NCBI RefSeq assembly: GCF_024758705.1 | Contig: NZ_CP096971.1 | Coordinates: 2,170,001-2,234,000, forward strand | Source of the DNA: Sphingomonas sp. SUN019 | GTDB lineage: Bacteria > Pseudomonadota > Alphaproteobacteria > Sphingomonadales > Sphingomonadaceae | Direction: 5' to 3' | DNA length: 64,000 bases | In this document: positions 44,438 through 54,274 of the stretch, one piece after another | How the letters are laid out: every line of letters begins with the position of its first letter | How positions within the stretch are numbered: position 1 is the first letter of the stretch | The notes under the pieces: model-generated | Seen by the model: the letters and a program-made list of their open reading frames with translations, nothing else | What the model was told of the DNA's origin: nothing | The model's database searches: none | Program-made: the position numbers and the translations under genes

Positions 44438-47035
44438 CTACCCCTCCAGACTCTTGCTCGCCTGTTCCAGCACGTCCTTCGAGATGCCGGGCACCGCGAC
44501 GATCCGCTCCAGCACCGCGCGCATCAGCCCGGCGCGTGTCGCGTCGAATCGCTTCCACCGCCCGAGCGGCGGGAGCAGCTTCGCGGCGGTCTGCGGGTTC
44601 AGCTTGTCCAGCGCGATCAGTTGGTCGGCGAGAAAGCGATAACCCGCCCCGCCTGCCGCGTGGAACGCGCGCTGGTTGACCGAGAATGCGCCGATCAGCG
44701 ACCGCGCGCGATTGGGGTTCGCCAGCGTGAAGTCGGGATGTTCGGCCAGCAACGCGACCGCCTGCGGCGTATCGTCGCGCGCCGACAGCGCCTGCGTCTG
44801 GAACCATTTGTCGAGCACCAGCCCGTTGTCGGCGTAGCGGTTGTAGAAGATGTCGAGCGCCGCCTCGCGCTCGGCATCGTCGCCGTTCGCCAGCGTCGTC
44901 AGCGCCGCCTGCCGGTCGGTCATGTTGTCGGCGCGCTCGAACTGGCGGAACGCGAGCGTCGCCGCATCCTCCGCGCCGCTCGCCGCGATATAGCCCAAAG
45001 CGACGCTGCGCAGCCGCCGCAGGCCCTTCGCTTGCGGCGAATAGGTGTAAGGCGCGTCGCCCGCCAAATCGTAGGCCGTACGCCATTGACCGGCGAGCGA
45101 ACGGCCCAAATCGCGCCGCAACGCCTCTCGCGCGGCGAAGATCGCGTCGGGATCGACCACGCTAAGCTGGTCGCCGATAAAGCTTTCCGACGGCAGCAGC
45201 ACCGCCTCCGCCACGAACGCGCGGTCCAGACCTTCGTTGGCAAGCGTATCAGCGACCGCATCGATCACCGCCCGGTGATCGGCCTGCCCTTCGATCGTCG
45301 CGGCGACCAATGTGTCGAGCATCAGCTGCTGCATCGCCTCATAGCGCGCGAAGGGGTCGTCGTCGTGCCTCGCCAGAAACGCGAGGTCGGCCGCGGTGCG
45401 GTCGCTTTCCACCACCACCGGCGCGGAAAAGCCGCGGTTGATCGACAGGATCGGGCGTTCGGCGACGGTTTCGAACGTCACGCTCTCGCTGGTTTCGTCG
45501 AGCAGGATCAGCTGCTCGTCGGTGAGCGGCGCGCCCGTCTCCGCGCCGAACAGTCGCAGTTTCAGCGGAAGCACCATTGGCGATTTCGACGGTTGGCCCG
45601 GCGTGGCGGGGACGTGCTGCGCGAGACGCAGCGTCGCACGGCCGCTGCCGGCATGATGCTCCAGCGTCGCGGAGACGCGCGGCGTGCCAGCCTGGGTATA
45701 CCACAATCGAAATTGCGAGAGGTCGACGTCGCCCGCTTCCTCCATGCACGCGACATAATCCTCGCACGTCGCCGCGGTCCCGTCGAAGCGGTCGAAATAA
45801 AGGTCGGTCGCAGCGCGGAATTTCAACGGGCCGAGGATCGTCGCCATCATGCGGATCAGCTCGGCGCCCTTGTTATAGATCGTGGCGGTGTAGAAATTGC
45901 TGATCTCGATATAGCTCTCGGGGCGCACCGGATGCGCGAGCGGCCCGGCGTCCTCGGGGAATTGGGCCGCGCGCAGCCCCCGCACGTCCTCGATCCGCTT
46001 CACCGCGGCGCTGCCCTGATCGGCGGAAAAGCCCTGGTCGCGATAGACCGTGAAGCCTTCCTTCAACGACAATTGGAACCAGTCGCGGCAGGTGACACGG
46101 TTGCCCGACCAATTGTGAAAATATTCGTGCGCGACGACCGCGGCGATGGCGTCGAAATCGTAATCGGTCGCGGTGTCGGGATCGGCCAGGATGTAGCGGC
46201 TGTTGAAGATGTTCAGCCCCTTGTTCTCCATCGCGCCGAAATTGAAATCGTCGACCGCGACGATGTTGAACACGTCCAGGTCATATTCGCGGCCATAGAC
46301 GCGCTCGTCCCACGCCATCGACGTCTTCAGCGCGTCGAGCGCGTGCGCGGTCTTCGGCAGATCCTGTTCGCGCACCCAGATGCCGAGCTGCACCTCACGC
46401 CCCGATCGCGTGACAAACGTGCCGCGATTGACCGCCAGATCGCCCGCCACCAGCGCGAACAGGTACGATGGCTTGGGGAACGGATCGTGCCATTCGGCCC
46501 AGTGGAGTCCGCCATCCAGATCGCCCGCGCCGACCGGATCTCCGTTCGCCAGCAGCACCGGATAGCGCGCCTTGTCGGCGGTCATCGTCACGCGGTAGCG
46601 GCTGAGCACGTCGGGGCGATCGGGGAAATAGGTGATCCGCCGGAACCCCTCCGCCTCGCACTGCGTGCACAGATTCCCGCCCGAGGCGTACAGCCCCATC
46701 AATTGCGTGTTGCGATCGGGCGCGATCTCCACCTCGGTCTCGACAACATGCGCCGCGCCGGACAGTGGGACGACGAGCTGCTCGCCCTCGATCCGCCAGT
46801 CGTTCACCGCGACCCCGTCGACGCTCACCGACAGCGGCTGCTGCCCCGCGCCGTCGAGCCTGAGGGGTGCGTCGTGCGCGCCGTTCCGCCGCACGTCGAG
46901 CCGCGCCTTCACCCGCGTCGCGCCCGCGTCGAGCGCGAAATCGAGCGCGATTTCGGGCACCATCCAGTCGGGCGGCGCATATTCCTCGCGGCGCGTGACG
47001 TGGGGGCTGGCGAAGGCTGCGTGGGCGTCGATCAT
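44438..47035 (-). CDS. pepN: Aminopeptidase N (M1 family)
   Basis: PepN is a cytoplasmic zinc aminopeptidase that trims peptides from their N-terminus. The 865-residue protein has GAMENKGLNIF and the zinc motif VVAHEYFHNWSGNRV (HEYFH near residue 300, third ligand E in LKEGFTVYRDQ about 20 residues later). The four-domain length is right for E. coli-type PepN. ATG at 47035 is divergent from the M28 peptidase gene, with 98 nt between. No abnormalities are seen. Confidence 0.96.
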   Translation of the reverse strand: MIDAHAAFASPHVTRREEYAPPDWMVPEIALDFALDAGATRVKARLDVRRNGAHDAPLRLDGAGQQPLSVSVDGVAVNDWRIEGEQLVVPLSGAAHVVETEVEIAPDRNTQLMGLYASGGNLCTQCEAEGFRRITYFPDRPDVLSRYRVTMTADKARYPVLLANGDPVGAGDLDGGLHWAEWHDPFPKPSYLFALVAGDLAVNRGTFVTRSGREVQLGIWVREQDLPKTAHALDALKTSMAWDERVYGREYDLDVFNIVAVDDFNFGAMENKGLNIFNSRYILADPDTATDYDFDAIAAVVAHEYFHNWSGNRVTCRDWFQLSLKEGFTVYRDQGFSADQGSAAVKRIEDVRGLRAAQFPEDAGPLAHPVRPESYIEISNFYTATIYNKGAELIRMMATILGPLKFRAATDLYFDRFDGTAATCEDYVACMEEAGDVDLSQFRLWYTQAGTPRVSATLEHHAGSGRATLRLAQHVPATPGQPSKSPMVLPLKLRLFGAETGAPLTDEQLILLDETSESVTFETVAERPILSINRGFSAPVVVESDRTAADLAFLARHDDDPFARYEAMQQLMLDTLVAATIEGQADHRAVIDAVADTLANEGLDRAFVAEAVLLPSESFIGDQLSVVDPDAIFAAREALRRDLGRSLAGQWRTAYDLAGDAPYTYSPQAKGLRRLRSVALGYIAASGAEDAATLAFRQFERADNMTDRQAALTTLANGDDAEREAALDIFYNRYADNGLVLDKWFQTQALSARDDTPQAVALLAEHPDFTLANPNRARSLIGAFSVNQRAFHAAGGAGYRFLADQLIALDKLNPQTAAKLLPPLGRWKRFDATRAGLMRAVLERIVAVPGISKDVLEQASKSLEG

Positions 47036-47133
47036 CAGGGAGATATAGGCGAGCGGCGATTCGGTTCCATCGAAACCTTGCGCGCGGGCGGTAGTGTGAT
47101 AGGCCCGCGATACACCAATAAACGGGATCGCGC

Positions 47134-48816
47134 ATGGTTCGCCTCTTTAGTACGTTGAGTTTCCTTGCTCTTTCGAGTGTGGCCGCGGGACAGACCCCGC
47201 CGAAGCTTACCCCTGCCGAGGTCAACGCGCGCGTGAATGCGCCGCTGCCCGCCGATCAGGCGGCGGTGAAGGCGCACGTCATGTTCCTGGCATCGGATGC
47301 GCTGAAGGGACGCGAGGCGGGGTCGCCCGAATATGACATCGCCGCGCAGTACGTCGCCGCGCAATTCTACGCCGCCGGGTTGAAGCCAGCGGGGGATGAC
47401 GGCGGTTATCTGCAGCGCGTGCCTTTGGTCGGCTACAAGGTCGCCGGAGAAGGTCGTGCGGCGTTGAGTCGCGGCGGGGCGGCGCAGCCGCTGAAGTTCG
47501 GCGTCGATTATATCCCCGGTGCGAACCAGGCGCGGGCGAAGACCGACGTGTCCGCGCCCGTCGTCTTCGCCGGGTACGGCGTCGTCGCACCGGCCTATGG
47601 CCGCGACGATTATCGCGGGCTCGACGTGCGCGGGAAGATCGTCGCGCTGGTCGCGGGCACACCGTCGAAGATGTCGGGGGAGGAGCGTGCCTTCTTCGGG
47701 TCGAACGCCACCAAGGCGACGCTGGCGGGGATGCGCGGCGCGGTGGGCGTGGTGATGCTGTCGACCCCGCGCAGCGAGAAATTGCGGCCCTTTGCGAAGA
47801 GTGTGGAGGACTATCAGGGCCTGCGCATGACATGGGCGAAACCGGACGGCACGGGCAATCTGGACGCCGATGCCGCACCGATCCTGGCGACGCTCAGCAC
47901 CGCGGGCGCAGCGAAGCTGTTCGCGGGGGCGAAGACGCCGTGGTCGAGGATGTCGAAGGAAGCCGCAAAGAGCGATGCGCGCTTCGTATCGGAGGCGTTG
48001 CCCGGCACGCTGACGGTGGCATCTGAAACGGTCTTCACCCCCGCCACGTCATCGAACGTCATCGGGATGATTCCCGGCAGCGATCCCGCGCTGGGCAAGG
48101 AAGTCGTCGTGCTGTCGGCGCATCTCGATCACATCGGGGTCAGCAAGAAACCGGTGAACGGCGACGCGATCAACAACGGTGCCTTGGACGATGCGATCGG
48201 CATCGCCAGCCTGATCGAAGAGGCGAAGCGCTTCAAGGCCACCGGCGCACCGAAGCGCAGCATCATGTTCCTGGCAGTGACTGCGGAGGAGAAGGGGCTG
48301 GTCGGCAGCGATTATTTCGCGAACCATCCGACCGTGCCGCTGGCGAACATTGTCGCCGACGTGAACCTCGATATGCCGATCCTGACCTATAAGTTTGAAG
48401 ACATGGTCGCGTTTGGCGGCGACCGTTCGTCGCTGGGGCCGATCGTGCGGCGTGCGGTCGGCGCGATCGGGGTCGAACTGTCGCCCGATCCGATTCCCGA
48501 CGAGGGCATCTTCGTGCGATCGGATCACTTCCGCTTCGTGGAGAAGGGTGTTCCGTCGGTCTTCCTGTGGCCGGGGCACAAGGGTGCGGGCAAGGCCGCG
48601 ACCACCGCGTTCCTGGCGACCGATTACCACAAGCCGTCGGACGATCTGACGCAGCCGATCCTGTGGGATCAGGCGGTGCGCTTCGTCGATGCGAACTACC
48701 GCATCGCGCGCGAGATCGCCGACGCCCCGACGCGGCCGGTGTGGAACAAGGGCGATTATTTCGGGACGCTTTTTAAGGGGCCAATGGGGTTCAAGGAGCC
48801 GATGGCCGCGCAATGA
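47134..48816 (+). CDS. Secreted M28 family zinc peptidase
   Basis: The 560-residue protein begins with a signal peptide (MVRLFSTLSFLALSSVAAGQ). A protease-associated domain is likely in the middle. The M28 catalytic domain has ligands in VVLSAHLDHIGV, NNGALDDAIGIASLIEEAKR, VTAEEKGLVGSDYF, NLDMP and near DYHKPSDDL. It is probably a periplasmic aminopeptidase or glutamate carboxypeptidase-like enzyme. Its stop overlaps the ATG of the following SDR gene (ATGA). It is divergent from pepN. Confidence 0.93.
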   Translation: MVRLFSTLSFLALSSVAAGQTPPKLTPAEVNARVNAPLPADQAAVKAHVMFLASDALKGREAGSPEYDIAAQYVAAQFYAAGLKPAGDDGGYLQRVPLVGYKVAGEGRAALSRGGAAQPLKFGVDYIPGANQARAKTDVSAPVVFAGYGVVAPAYGRDDYRGLDVRGKIVALVAGTPSKMSGEERAFFGSNATKATLAGMRGAVGVVMLSTPRSEKLRPFAKSVEDYQGLRMTWAKPDGTGNLDADAAPILATLSTAGAAKLFAGAKTPWSRMSKEAAKSDARFVSEALPGTLTVASETVFTPATSSNVIGMIPGSDPALGKEVVVLSAHLDHIGVSKKPVNGDAINNGALDDAIGIASLIEEAKRFKATGAPKRSIMFLAVTAEEKGLVGSDYFANHPTVPLANIVADVNLDMPILTYKFEDMVAFGGDRSSLGPIVRRAVGAIGVELSPDPIPDEGIFVRSDHFRFVEKGVPSVFLWPGHKGAGKAATTAFLATDYHKPSDDLTQPILWDQAVRFVDANYRIAREIADAPTRPVWNKGDYFGTLFKGPMGFKEPMAAQ

Positions 48817-49637
48817 GCCGGTTGCTGATCTTCGGGTTGGGGTACGCCGCGCAGGCAGTGGCGGCGCATGTGCCCGACTGGCGCGTCACTGGCACGACGC
48901 GCGACGGGCGTGACGGCACGCTGCGGTTCGACGATGCGGATGCGGTGCGGGCCGAACTGGCCGCGGCGACGCATGTTCTGTCGTCGGTCCCTCCGTCCGA
49001 GGATCGCGATCCGGTGCTGGATGCATACGGCGACCTGCTTGGTCGGCAGTGGCTCGGCTATCTGTCGTCGACCGGGGTGTATGGCGATGCAGGCGGGGCG
49101 TGGGTCGATGAGTCTGCACCAGTCGCAGGACGGCGCGCGGGGCGGAATGCGGCCGATCTGGCGTGGCTGGCGAAGGGCGCGCGGGTGTTCCGGCTGCCCG
49201 GCATCTACGGGCCGGGCCGCTCGCCGCTCGATCGCGTGCTGGAGGGCAAGGCGCACCGCGTCGACCTGCCCGATCAGGTGTTCAGCCGCGTCCATGTCGA
49301 CGATATCGCGCGCGGCGTGATTGCGGGGTTCGATGGACCGGCGGGCGCGTATAATCTCGCCGACGATCTGCCGACCAGCCAGAACGAGGTCGTCGAACAC
49401 GCCGCTGCGATGCTGGGCCTGCCCGCGCCGCCGTTCATTGCGCTCGAGACACTCAGCCCAATGGCGCGCGCTTTTTATGCCGAAAACCGCCGCGTCGCGA
49501 ATGGCAGGGCGAAGCGCGTGCTCGGCTGGACGCCGCTATACCCGACCTACCGGTTGGGCCTGCGCGCGGTGAGCGCGACGACCAGCCCGGCCACCGCGAG
49601 CGACGCGCCCGCCGCGGCCAGCAGCGACCAGCGATAG
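48813..49637 (+). CDS. NAD(P)-dependent SDR-family oxidoreductase
   Basis: This 274-residue protein begins MSRLLIFGLGYAAQAVAAHV (dinucleotide-binding GLGYAA). It has LSSTGVYGDAGGAWVDES, ARVFRLPGIYGPGRSPLDRV and VHVDDIARGVIAG, as in YeeZ-type epimerase-like proteins. The C-terminal 30 residues (SATTSPATASDAPAAASSDQ) are low-complexity and overlap the DMT gene on the opposite strand by 91 nt. That tail may be an extension gained by loss of an earlier stop. It is coupled to the M28 gene. Confidence 0.85.
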   Translation: MSRLLIFGLGYAAQAVAAHVPDWRVTGTTRDGRDGTLRFDDADAVRAELAAATHVLSSVPPSEDRDPVLDAYGDLLGRQWLGYLSSTGVYGDAGGAWVDESAPVAGRRAGRNAADLAWLAKGARVFRLPGIYGPGRSPLDRVLEGKAHRVDLPDQVFSRVHVDDIARGVIAGFDGPAGAYNLADDLPTSQNEVVEHAAAMLGLPAPPFIALETLSPMARAFYAENRRVANGRAKRVLGWTPLYPTYRLGLRAVSATTSPATASDAPAAASSDQR

Positions 49638-50461
49638 CCCTCGAACACGGTCGACAACAGCATCGCGATGACGGGTACGATCACGCCCGAATAGGCCGCC
49701 TTCGCCGGGCCGATCGCGCGCAGCACGCCGAAATAGAGCGGGAACGCCAGCGCCGACGCGACGATGCCGAGATACGCGATCCCCGCGATATAGCCCCAGC
49801 GCCAATCGAACACCGGCGCGCCGACCGTGCTCCACGCGAACGCCGCATCCATCGCCGCCCCCAGCAGCATCGCGACCGCGGTGGTCGACAGCATCGGATA
49901 CGCTCGCGCGGTGGGCGTCGCCTGCATGATATTGGCGGTCGAGGCCGAGAGGATGGCGCAAAGCGTCAGGCCGATGCCGGTCAGCGCGCGCGCCGGGCCG
50001 CTGGGATCGCTGCGCGCTTCGTGGACGAACAACAGGCTGACGCCGGCCATCGCGACCGCCGACCCGATCAGCAATTGCCGCCCGAGCCGCTGCCCGAGGA
50101 AGATGCGCCCGAACAGGGCGTTCGGGACCAGCAGCAGCGCGAAGATCACCGCAACCAGCCCCGAGGTGATGGACGCCTCCGCACGGTAGACGAAGTTGAA
50201 GTTCAGCACGAACTGGCTGAGCGCGAGCGCCAGCGCGAACAGCCAGCCCCGCGCATCGAACCGGAACGATTCGCGATTCGCCAGCGCCCAGGCGCCGAGC
50301 ACGAGGCCCGCGAGCAGGAAGCGGTAACTGACCGACCAGCTCGGCGGCACCACGCCCAACTGATCGCGGATGACCAGCCAGGTCGATCCCCAGATCAGCG
50401 TCACGACCGCGAACGGGATCAACACCACCGCGCGGGCGGAACGCGGTTTTTCGTCGCTCAC
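49547..50461 (-). CDS. DMT-superfamily (EamA) transporter
   Basis: This 304-residue inner-membrane protein has ten hydrophobic helices arranged as two EamA repeats; the opening VVLIPFAVVTLIWGSTWLVI is typical. Members export amino acids or metabolites. Its ATG overlaps the stop of the threonine aldolase gene by 4 nt, so the two are coupled, which hints at amino-acid export. The 3-prime end runs 91 nt into the opposite SDR gene. Confidence 0.9.
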   Translation of the reverse strand: MSDEKPRSARAVVLIPFAVVTLIWGSTWLVIRDQLGVVPPSWSVSYRFLLAGLVLGAWALANRESFRFDARGWLFALALALSQFVLNFNFVYRAEASITSGLVAVIFALLLVPNALFGRIFLGQRLGRQLLIGSAVAMAGVSLLFVHEARSDPSGPARALTGIGLTLCAILSASTANIMQATPTARAYPMLSTTAVAMLLGAAMDAAFAWSTVGAPVFDWRWGYIAGIAYLGIVASALAFPLYFGVLRAIGPAKAAYSGVIVPVIAMLLSTVFEGYRWSLLAAAGASLAVAGLVVALTARRPNR

Positions 50462-51459
50462 AGCGCCCGGATCGCGGCGGCGAGCGGGCGGATGTCAGCC
50501 TCTTGCTGATCCCACGATACGACCAGCCGCGCCTCGCCCGGTCCCCAATCGTAGAAATCGAAGCCCTTCGCGCGCAGCGATACAGCTTCGTCCGCGGTCA
50601 CGCGCAGGAACATCTCGTTGGCCTCGACCGGATGGATCAGCCGGTCCCCGGCCGCATCCGCCAGTAACGCCGCCCCGGCGTTCGCGGCGCGCGCATTCGC
50701 CAGCCACACGTCATCGTCAAGCATGGCGAGGATCTGTGCGGCGAGATAACGGCCCTTCGACAACAGATGCCCCGCGCGCTTGCGGCGATAGCGCGTCGTC
50801 TCCGCATGGTCGCCGCCGAAGAACACCAACGCCTCCGCGTTCATCCCGCCGTTCTTGACGAAGCCCATGCTGAGCGCATCGACCCCACCGCGCCACGTCA
50901 GATCGGCGGGCGATGCGCCGGTGCCGACCACGGCGTTGGCGAAGCGCGCGCCGTCCATGTGCAACGCAAGCCCGCGGTCCTTCGCCAGCGCGCCGATCGC
51001 CGCGACCTCGTCCGGCAAATAGACGCGCCCATATTCGGTCGCGTTGGTGATCGAAATCGCGTGCGGGCGCTGCTGATGCACGTCGTAGCGTTGCAGCGAC
51101 AGGATGTCGGTGATCGCGTCGGGCGTCAGCTTCGCACCCTCGCCATCGGCCAGCAGCAGCTTCGCGCCGTGGGTATAGAATTCGGGCGCGCCGCATTCGT
51201 CGTTCTGGATATGCGCGTCGCGGTGGCAGACGATGCTGCCGTGCGGCGGGCAGAGCGCGGCGAGCGCGAGGCAGTTCGCGGCGGTTCCGCTCGGCACCCA
51301 CAAGGCCGTCACCTCGGTTTCAAACGTTTCCGACAATCGGGCGTCGAGCCGTTTCGAGAAGGCGTCGCCGTCGTATGCGGTATCGAGCGTGTTGGCGGCG
51401 GCCATCGTCGCGAGCACATTCGGGTGAACCGGGGCGGCGTTGTCGGAGAAGAAGCGCAT
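50458..51459 (-). CDS. Threonine aldolase-family PLP enzyme
   Basis: This PLP enzyme cleaves L-threonine or similar beta-hydroxy amino acids to glycine and an aldehyde. From ATG 51459 (MRFFSDNAAPVHPNV) the protein has 333 residues; a TTG 36 nt upstream is also in frame but less likely. The fold is seen in PSGTAANCLALAAL, CHRDAHIQNDECGAPEFY, HMDGARFANAVV and the PLP lysine region SMGFVKNGGMNAEAL. It is coupled to the DMT gene downstream. Confidence 0.9.
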   Translation of the reverse strand: MRFFSDNAAPVHPNVLATMAAANTLDTAYDGDAFSKRLDARLSETFETEVTALWVPSGTAANCLALAALCPPHGSIVCHRDAHIQNDECGAPEFYTHGAKLLLADGEGAKLTPDAITDILSLQRYDVHQQRPHAISITNATEYGRVYLPDEVAAIGALAKDRGLALHMDGARFANAVVGTGASPADLTWRGGVDALSMGFVKNGGMNAEALVFFGGDHAETTRYRRKRAGHLLSKGRYLAAQILAMLDDDVWLANARAANAGAALLADAAGDRLIHPVEANEMFLRVTADEAVSLRAKGFDFYDWGPGEARLVVSWDQQEADIRPLAAAIRAL

Positions 51460-51510
51460 GGCGGCGGCTGTGCGGGGGTCGCGGGAGAGCGTCAACTATT
51501 CCCCGTCGGT

Positions 51511-53607
51511 CTACCGCGGTTCGACCTCGTCTTCGTTGGGGGCCAGTTGCGGGTCGTCGCGCGGCTCGAATTCCTCCTCGCGCCGCCGCCCGACGCTGAA
51601 CGAACCGTCCGGCCCCATCTTCAGTTCGACGCCCAGCCCCTCCAGTTCGCCCTGGATCGGTGCGATCGCATTCTCGCCCAGCCCTTCGATCAACATCGCC
51701 GGATCGACTTCTTCGGGCGGCGCGACCTTTACCGGCGGCGCGAGATCGAGTGCGGAAACCATGAAATTGCGCCAGATGCTGGCCGGGATGCCGCCGCCGT
51801 GCAGTCCCGGATTGGGCGTGTTGTCGTCGTTGCCGACCCACACGCCGACCACCAGATCGCCCGCGAAGCCGACGAACCACGCGTCGCGCCCGCTCTGCGA
51901 AGTGCCGGTCTTGCCATACGCCTCGACCGACAGCGCCGCCGCGCGGCCCGTGCCGCGCATCGAGGCGGAGAGCAGGTCGAGCATGTCGCTATGGACCTTC
52001 GACGGCAGCTGCCGGCTGCCGCCGGTCAGCGACTGATACCAGCCCTTCTCCTCGACATCGGTCAGCCCGCGCGGCTGCACCGGATAGCGCCCGCTCGCGA
52101 CCCCGGCATAGGCGGCGGTCAGTTCGAGCAGCGAGACTTCCGCAGTGCCCAGGCCGATCGTCGCCTCGCTCGGGATCGGCGTGGAGATGCCCAGATCGCG
52201 CGCGGCCTTGATGACGTTCCGCACGCCCGCCTCCTGCGTCAGCCGAGCGGCGGCGACGTTGGACGAGCGCTGGAACGCGCGCCGCAGCGTGATGTCGCCG
52301 AGATAGCGGCCGTCGTCGTTCTTGGGTTTCCAGCCGGCGATCTCGACCGGATTGTCCTCGACGATCGAATCCGGCGTCATCCCGGCGCGGAGCGCGGCGA
52401 GATAGACGAACAGCTTGAAAGTCGATCCGGGCTGACGCCGCGCCTGCGTCGCGCGGTTGAACGGGCTTTTCCTGTAATCGCGCCCGCCGACCATCGCGAC
52501 GACCTCGCCATTGCGGCGCATCGCGACGAGCGCGGTCTGCGCCTGCCGCAGGCCCGCCTGCCGCACGACGCGTTCGGCGGTGCGTTGGAGGTCGCGGTCG
52601 AGCGTCGTCTTCACGGTCGCTTCGGTCTTGATCTCGCCCGCCTGATCGCGCGCCTCCGGCAGCACCCAGTCGGCGAAATACGTACCCGACGGCAATGTCG
52701 CGGCCTTCGCCTTCAGCACGCGCTGCGGCTGGACGTCGGCCGCCTCGCCCTTCGTCAGGAACCCGGCATCGACCATCGCGCCGACCACCAGCGCCTGCCG
52801 CTTGCGCGCGCCGTCGAGGTTGGAGGTGGGCGCAAGCCGCGACGGGGCCTTCACCAGCCCCGCGAGCATTGCCGCTTGCCCGACGTTCAACCGTTCCGGT
52901 TCACGCCCGAAATAATGCTTAGCTGCGGCGCGCAGGCCATAGACGTTGTCGCCGAAATAGACGTTCGACAGATAGCGCGACAGAATCTCGTTCTTGGTCA
53001 GCCACGCCTCCAGCCAGAAGGCGATCATCACCTCGCGAATTTTCCGCGCTGCGGTGCGGTCCGAATCGAGGAAGGCGTTCTTCGCCAGTTGCTGCGTGAT
53101 CGTGCTGCCGCCTTGGCGCACGCCCCCTGCCCCGACATTCGACCATGCCGCGCGCGCGATGCCGCGCGGATCGACGCCCCAATGCGATTCGAAACGCCGG
53201 TCCTCGATCGCCATGAACGCTTCCCGCACGTGCGCGGGCAACGCCTGCGCATCTACGGCTGCGCCGATGATCGCGCCGCGCCGTGCGATCGGATTGCCGT
53301 CACGATCGGTCAGCGTGATCGACGGCGGCGTCGGGGGTTTGAGCGAGCGCGACAGCGGCGCGGTGATCGCGAGCCACGCAATCGCCAGCACGAGCAGGAT
53401 GATCCCAGCCCCGATCCCGCGGAAAATCCATCGCACGATGCTGGTGCGGCGCTTCGTCGGCGGCGGCGGCGCGCCGGGTTCGGGCGAATGCCAGTCGTCG
53501 AAGCCCGGCAGGTCGGCGGGAGCACGCGCCTCCGCGGGCGCATGGTTGTAGCGCACACGGCCAGTGTCGAAGGGGTCGGGGCGCATATCCACGTTCCGGA
53601 AGTCCAT
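51511..53607 (-). CDS. Penicillin-binding protein 1A-type bifunctional peptidoglycan synthase
   Basis: The 698-residue class A PBP has a cytoplasmic proline-rich tail and one membrane helix (about 63-83). The GT51 glycosyltransferase domain has EDRRFESHWG (catalytic E135) and GGSTITQQLAKN. The transpeptidase domain has GSTFK (serine near residue 394), SSN and KTGTSQ (near 564). The C-terminal 60 residues are acidic and disordered. The start at 53607 lacks a good Shine-Dalgarno; ATG 53586 (MRPDPFDTG) is an alternative. It polymerises and cross-links peptidoglycan in the periplasm and is divergent from the FMN reductase gene. Confidence 0.95.
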   Translation of the reverse strand: MDFRNVDMRPDPFDTGRVRYNHAPAEARAPADLPGFDDWHSPEPGAPPPPTKRRTSIVRWIFRGIGAGIILLVLAIAWLAITAPLSRSLKPPTPPSITLTDRDGNPIARRGAIIGAAVDAQALPAHVREAFMAIEDRRFESHWGVDPRGIARAAWSNVGAGGVRQGGSTITQQLAKNAFLDSDRTAARKIREVMIAFWLEAWLTKNEILSRYLSNVYFGDNVYGLRAAAKHYFGREPERLNVGQAAMLAGLVKAPSRLAPTSNLDGARKRQALVVGAMVDAGFLTKGEAADVQPQRVLKAKAATLPSGTYFADWVLPEARDQAGEIKTEATVKTTLDRDLQRTAERVVRQAGLRQAQTALVAMRRNGEVVAMVGGRDYRKSPFNRATQARRQPGSTFKLFVYLAALRAGMTPDSIVEDNPVEIAGWKPKNDDGRYLGDITLRRAFQRSSNVAAARLTQEAGVRNVIKAARDLGISTPIPSEATIGLGTAEVSLLELTAAYAGVASGRYPVQPRGLTDVEEKGWYQSLTGGSRQLPSKVHSDMLDLLSASMRGTGRAAALSVEAYGKTGTSQSGRDAWFVGFAGDLVVGVWVGNDDNTPNPGLHGGGIPASIWRNFMVSALDLAPPVKVAPPEEVDPAMLIEGLGENAIAPIQGELEGLGVELKMGPDGSFSVGRRREEEFEPRDDPQLAPNEDEVEPR

Positions 53608-53671
53608 TCAGCGTATTACGATAGTAAGACAGTTGCCGCAAGCGCCCGCGTCATGCGAGAGGCTTACCGCG

Positions 53672-54274
53672 ATGGACAGCGAAGCGAAAGCGATAGCCGC
53701 GGCACGGCCGCTGGTGGTGGGGATCGGCGGCACGATCGGCGGCATATCGTCGACCGAGCGCGCGCTGAGGATCGCGCTCGACGCGGCGTGCGCGGAAGGG
53801 TTCGACACGCGGATGTTCGGCGGCGCGGACATGGCGCGGCTCCCGCTGTACGATCCGAAGGCGACGGCGCGTACGGTAGAGGAACAGGAATTCGTCGCGA
53901 CGGTGCGTCAGGCGTCGGCGATCATCATCGCGTCGCCCGGCTATCACGGCAGCATTTCGGGCGTGGTGAAGAATGCGCTCGACCTGCTGGAGGAAACCGC
54001 GCGCGATGCGGATCGCCCGTATCTGGCCGACATGCCGGTCGGGCTGATCGCCACCGCTTATGGGTGGCAGGCGACGGGCAGCACGATCGCAGCGCTGCGC
54101 TCGATCGTCCATGCGTTGCGCGGCTGGCCGACGCCGTTCGCGGCGGCGATCAACACGCAGGTGACGAAGTTCGATGCGGACGGCGGCGCAAGCGATCCCG
54201 CGGTGGTCGAGCAATTGCGGTTGATCGGGCGGCAGGTCGCGCGGTTCGCGCCGCTGGCGCAGAGCCATGCTTGA
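53672..54274 (+). CDS. NADPH-dependent FMN reductase
   Basis: This 200-residue flavodoxin-like protein starts at ATG 53672 (MDSEAKAIAAARPLVVGIGG), with AGAGG 9 nt upstream. The FMN-binding loops are visible as GIGGTIGGISSTERAL and IASPGYHGSISGVVKNALD. The family reduces FMN with NADPH or reduces quinones and azo compounds. Its end overlaps the start of the sulfite-oxidase-like gene by 8 nt, so it is part of that operon, and an electron-transfer or flavin-supply role there is possible. Confidence 0.88.
   Translation: MDSEAKAIAAARPLVVGIGGTIGGISSTERALRIALDAACAEGFDTRMFGGADMARLPLYDPKATARTVEEQEFVATVRQASAIIIASPGYHGSISGVVKNALDLLEETARDADRPYLADMPVGLIATAYGWQATGSTIAALRSIVHALRGWPTPFAAAINTQVTKFDADGGASDPAVVEQLRLIGRQVARFAPLAQSHA

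Noticed and set aside
44621..47158. Plus-strand open frame of 845 codons opposite pepN
   Set aside because: The PepN frame has the zinc motif and full length; the opposite frame has none.
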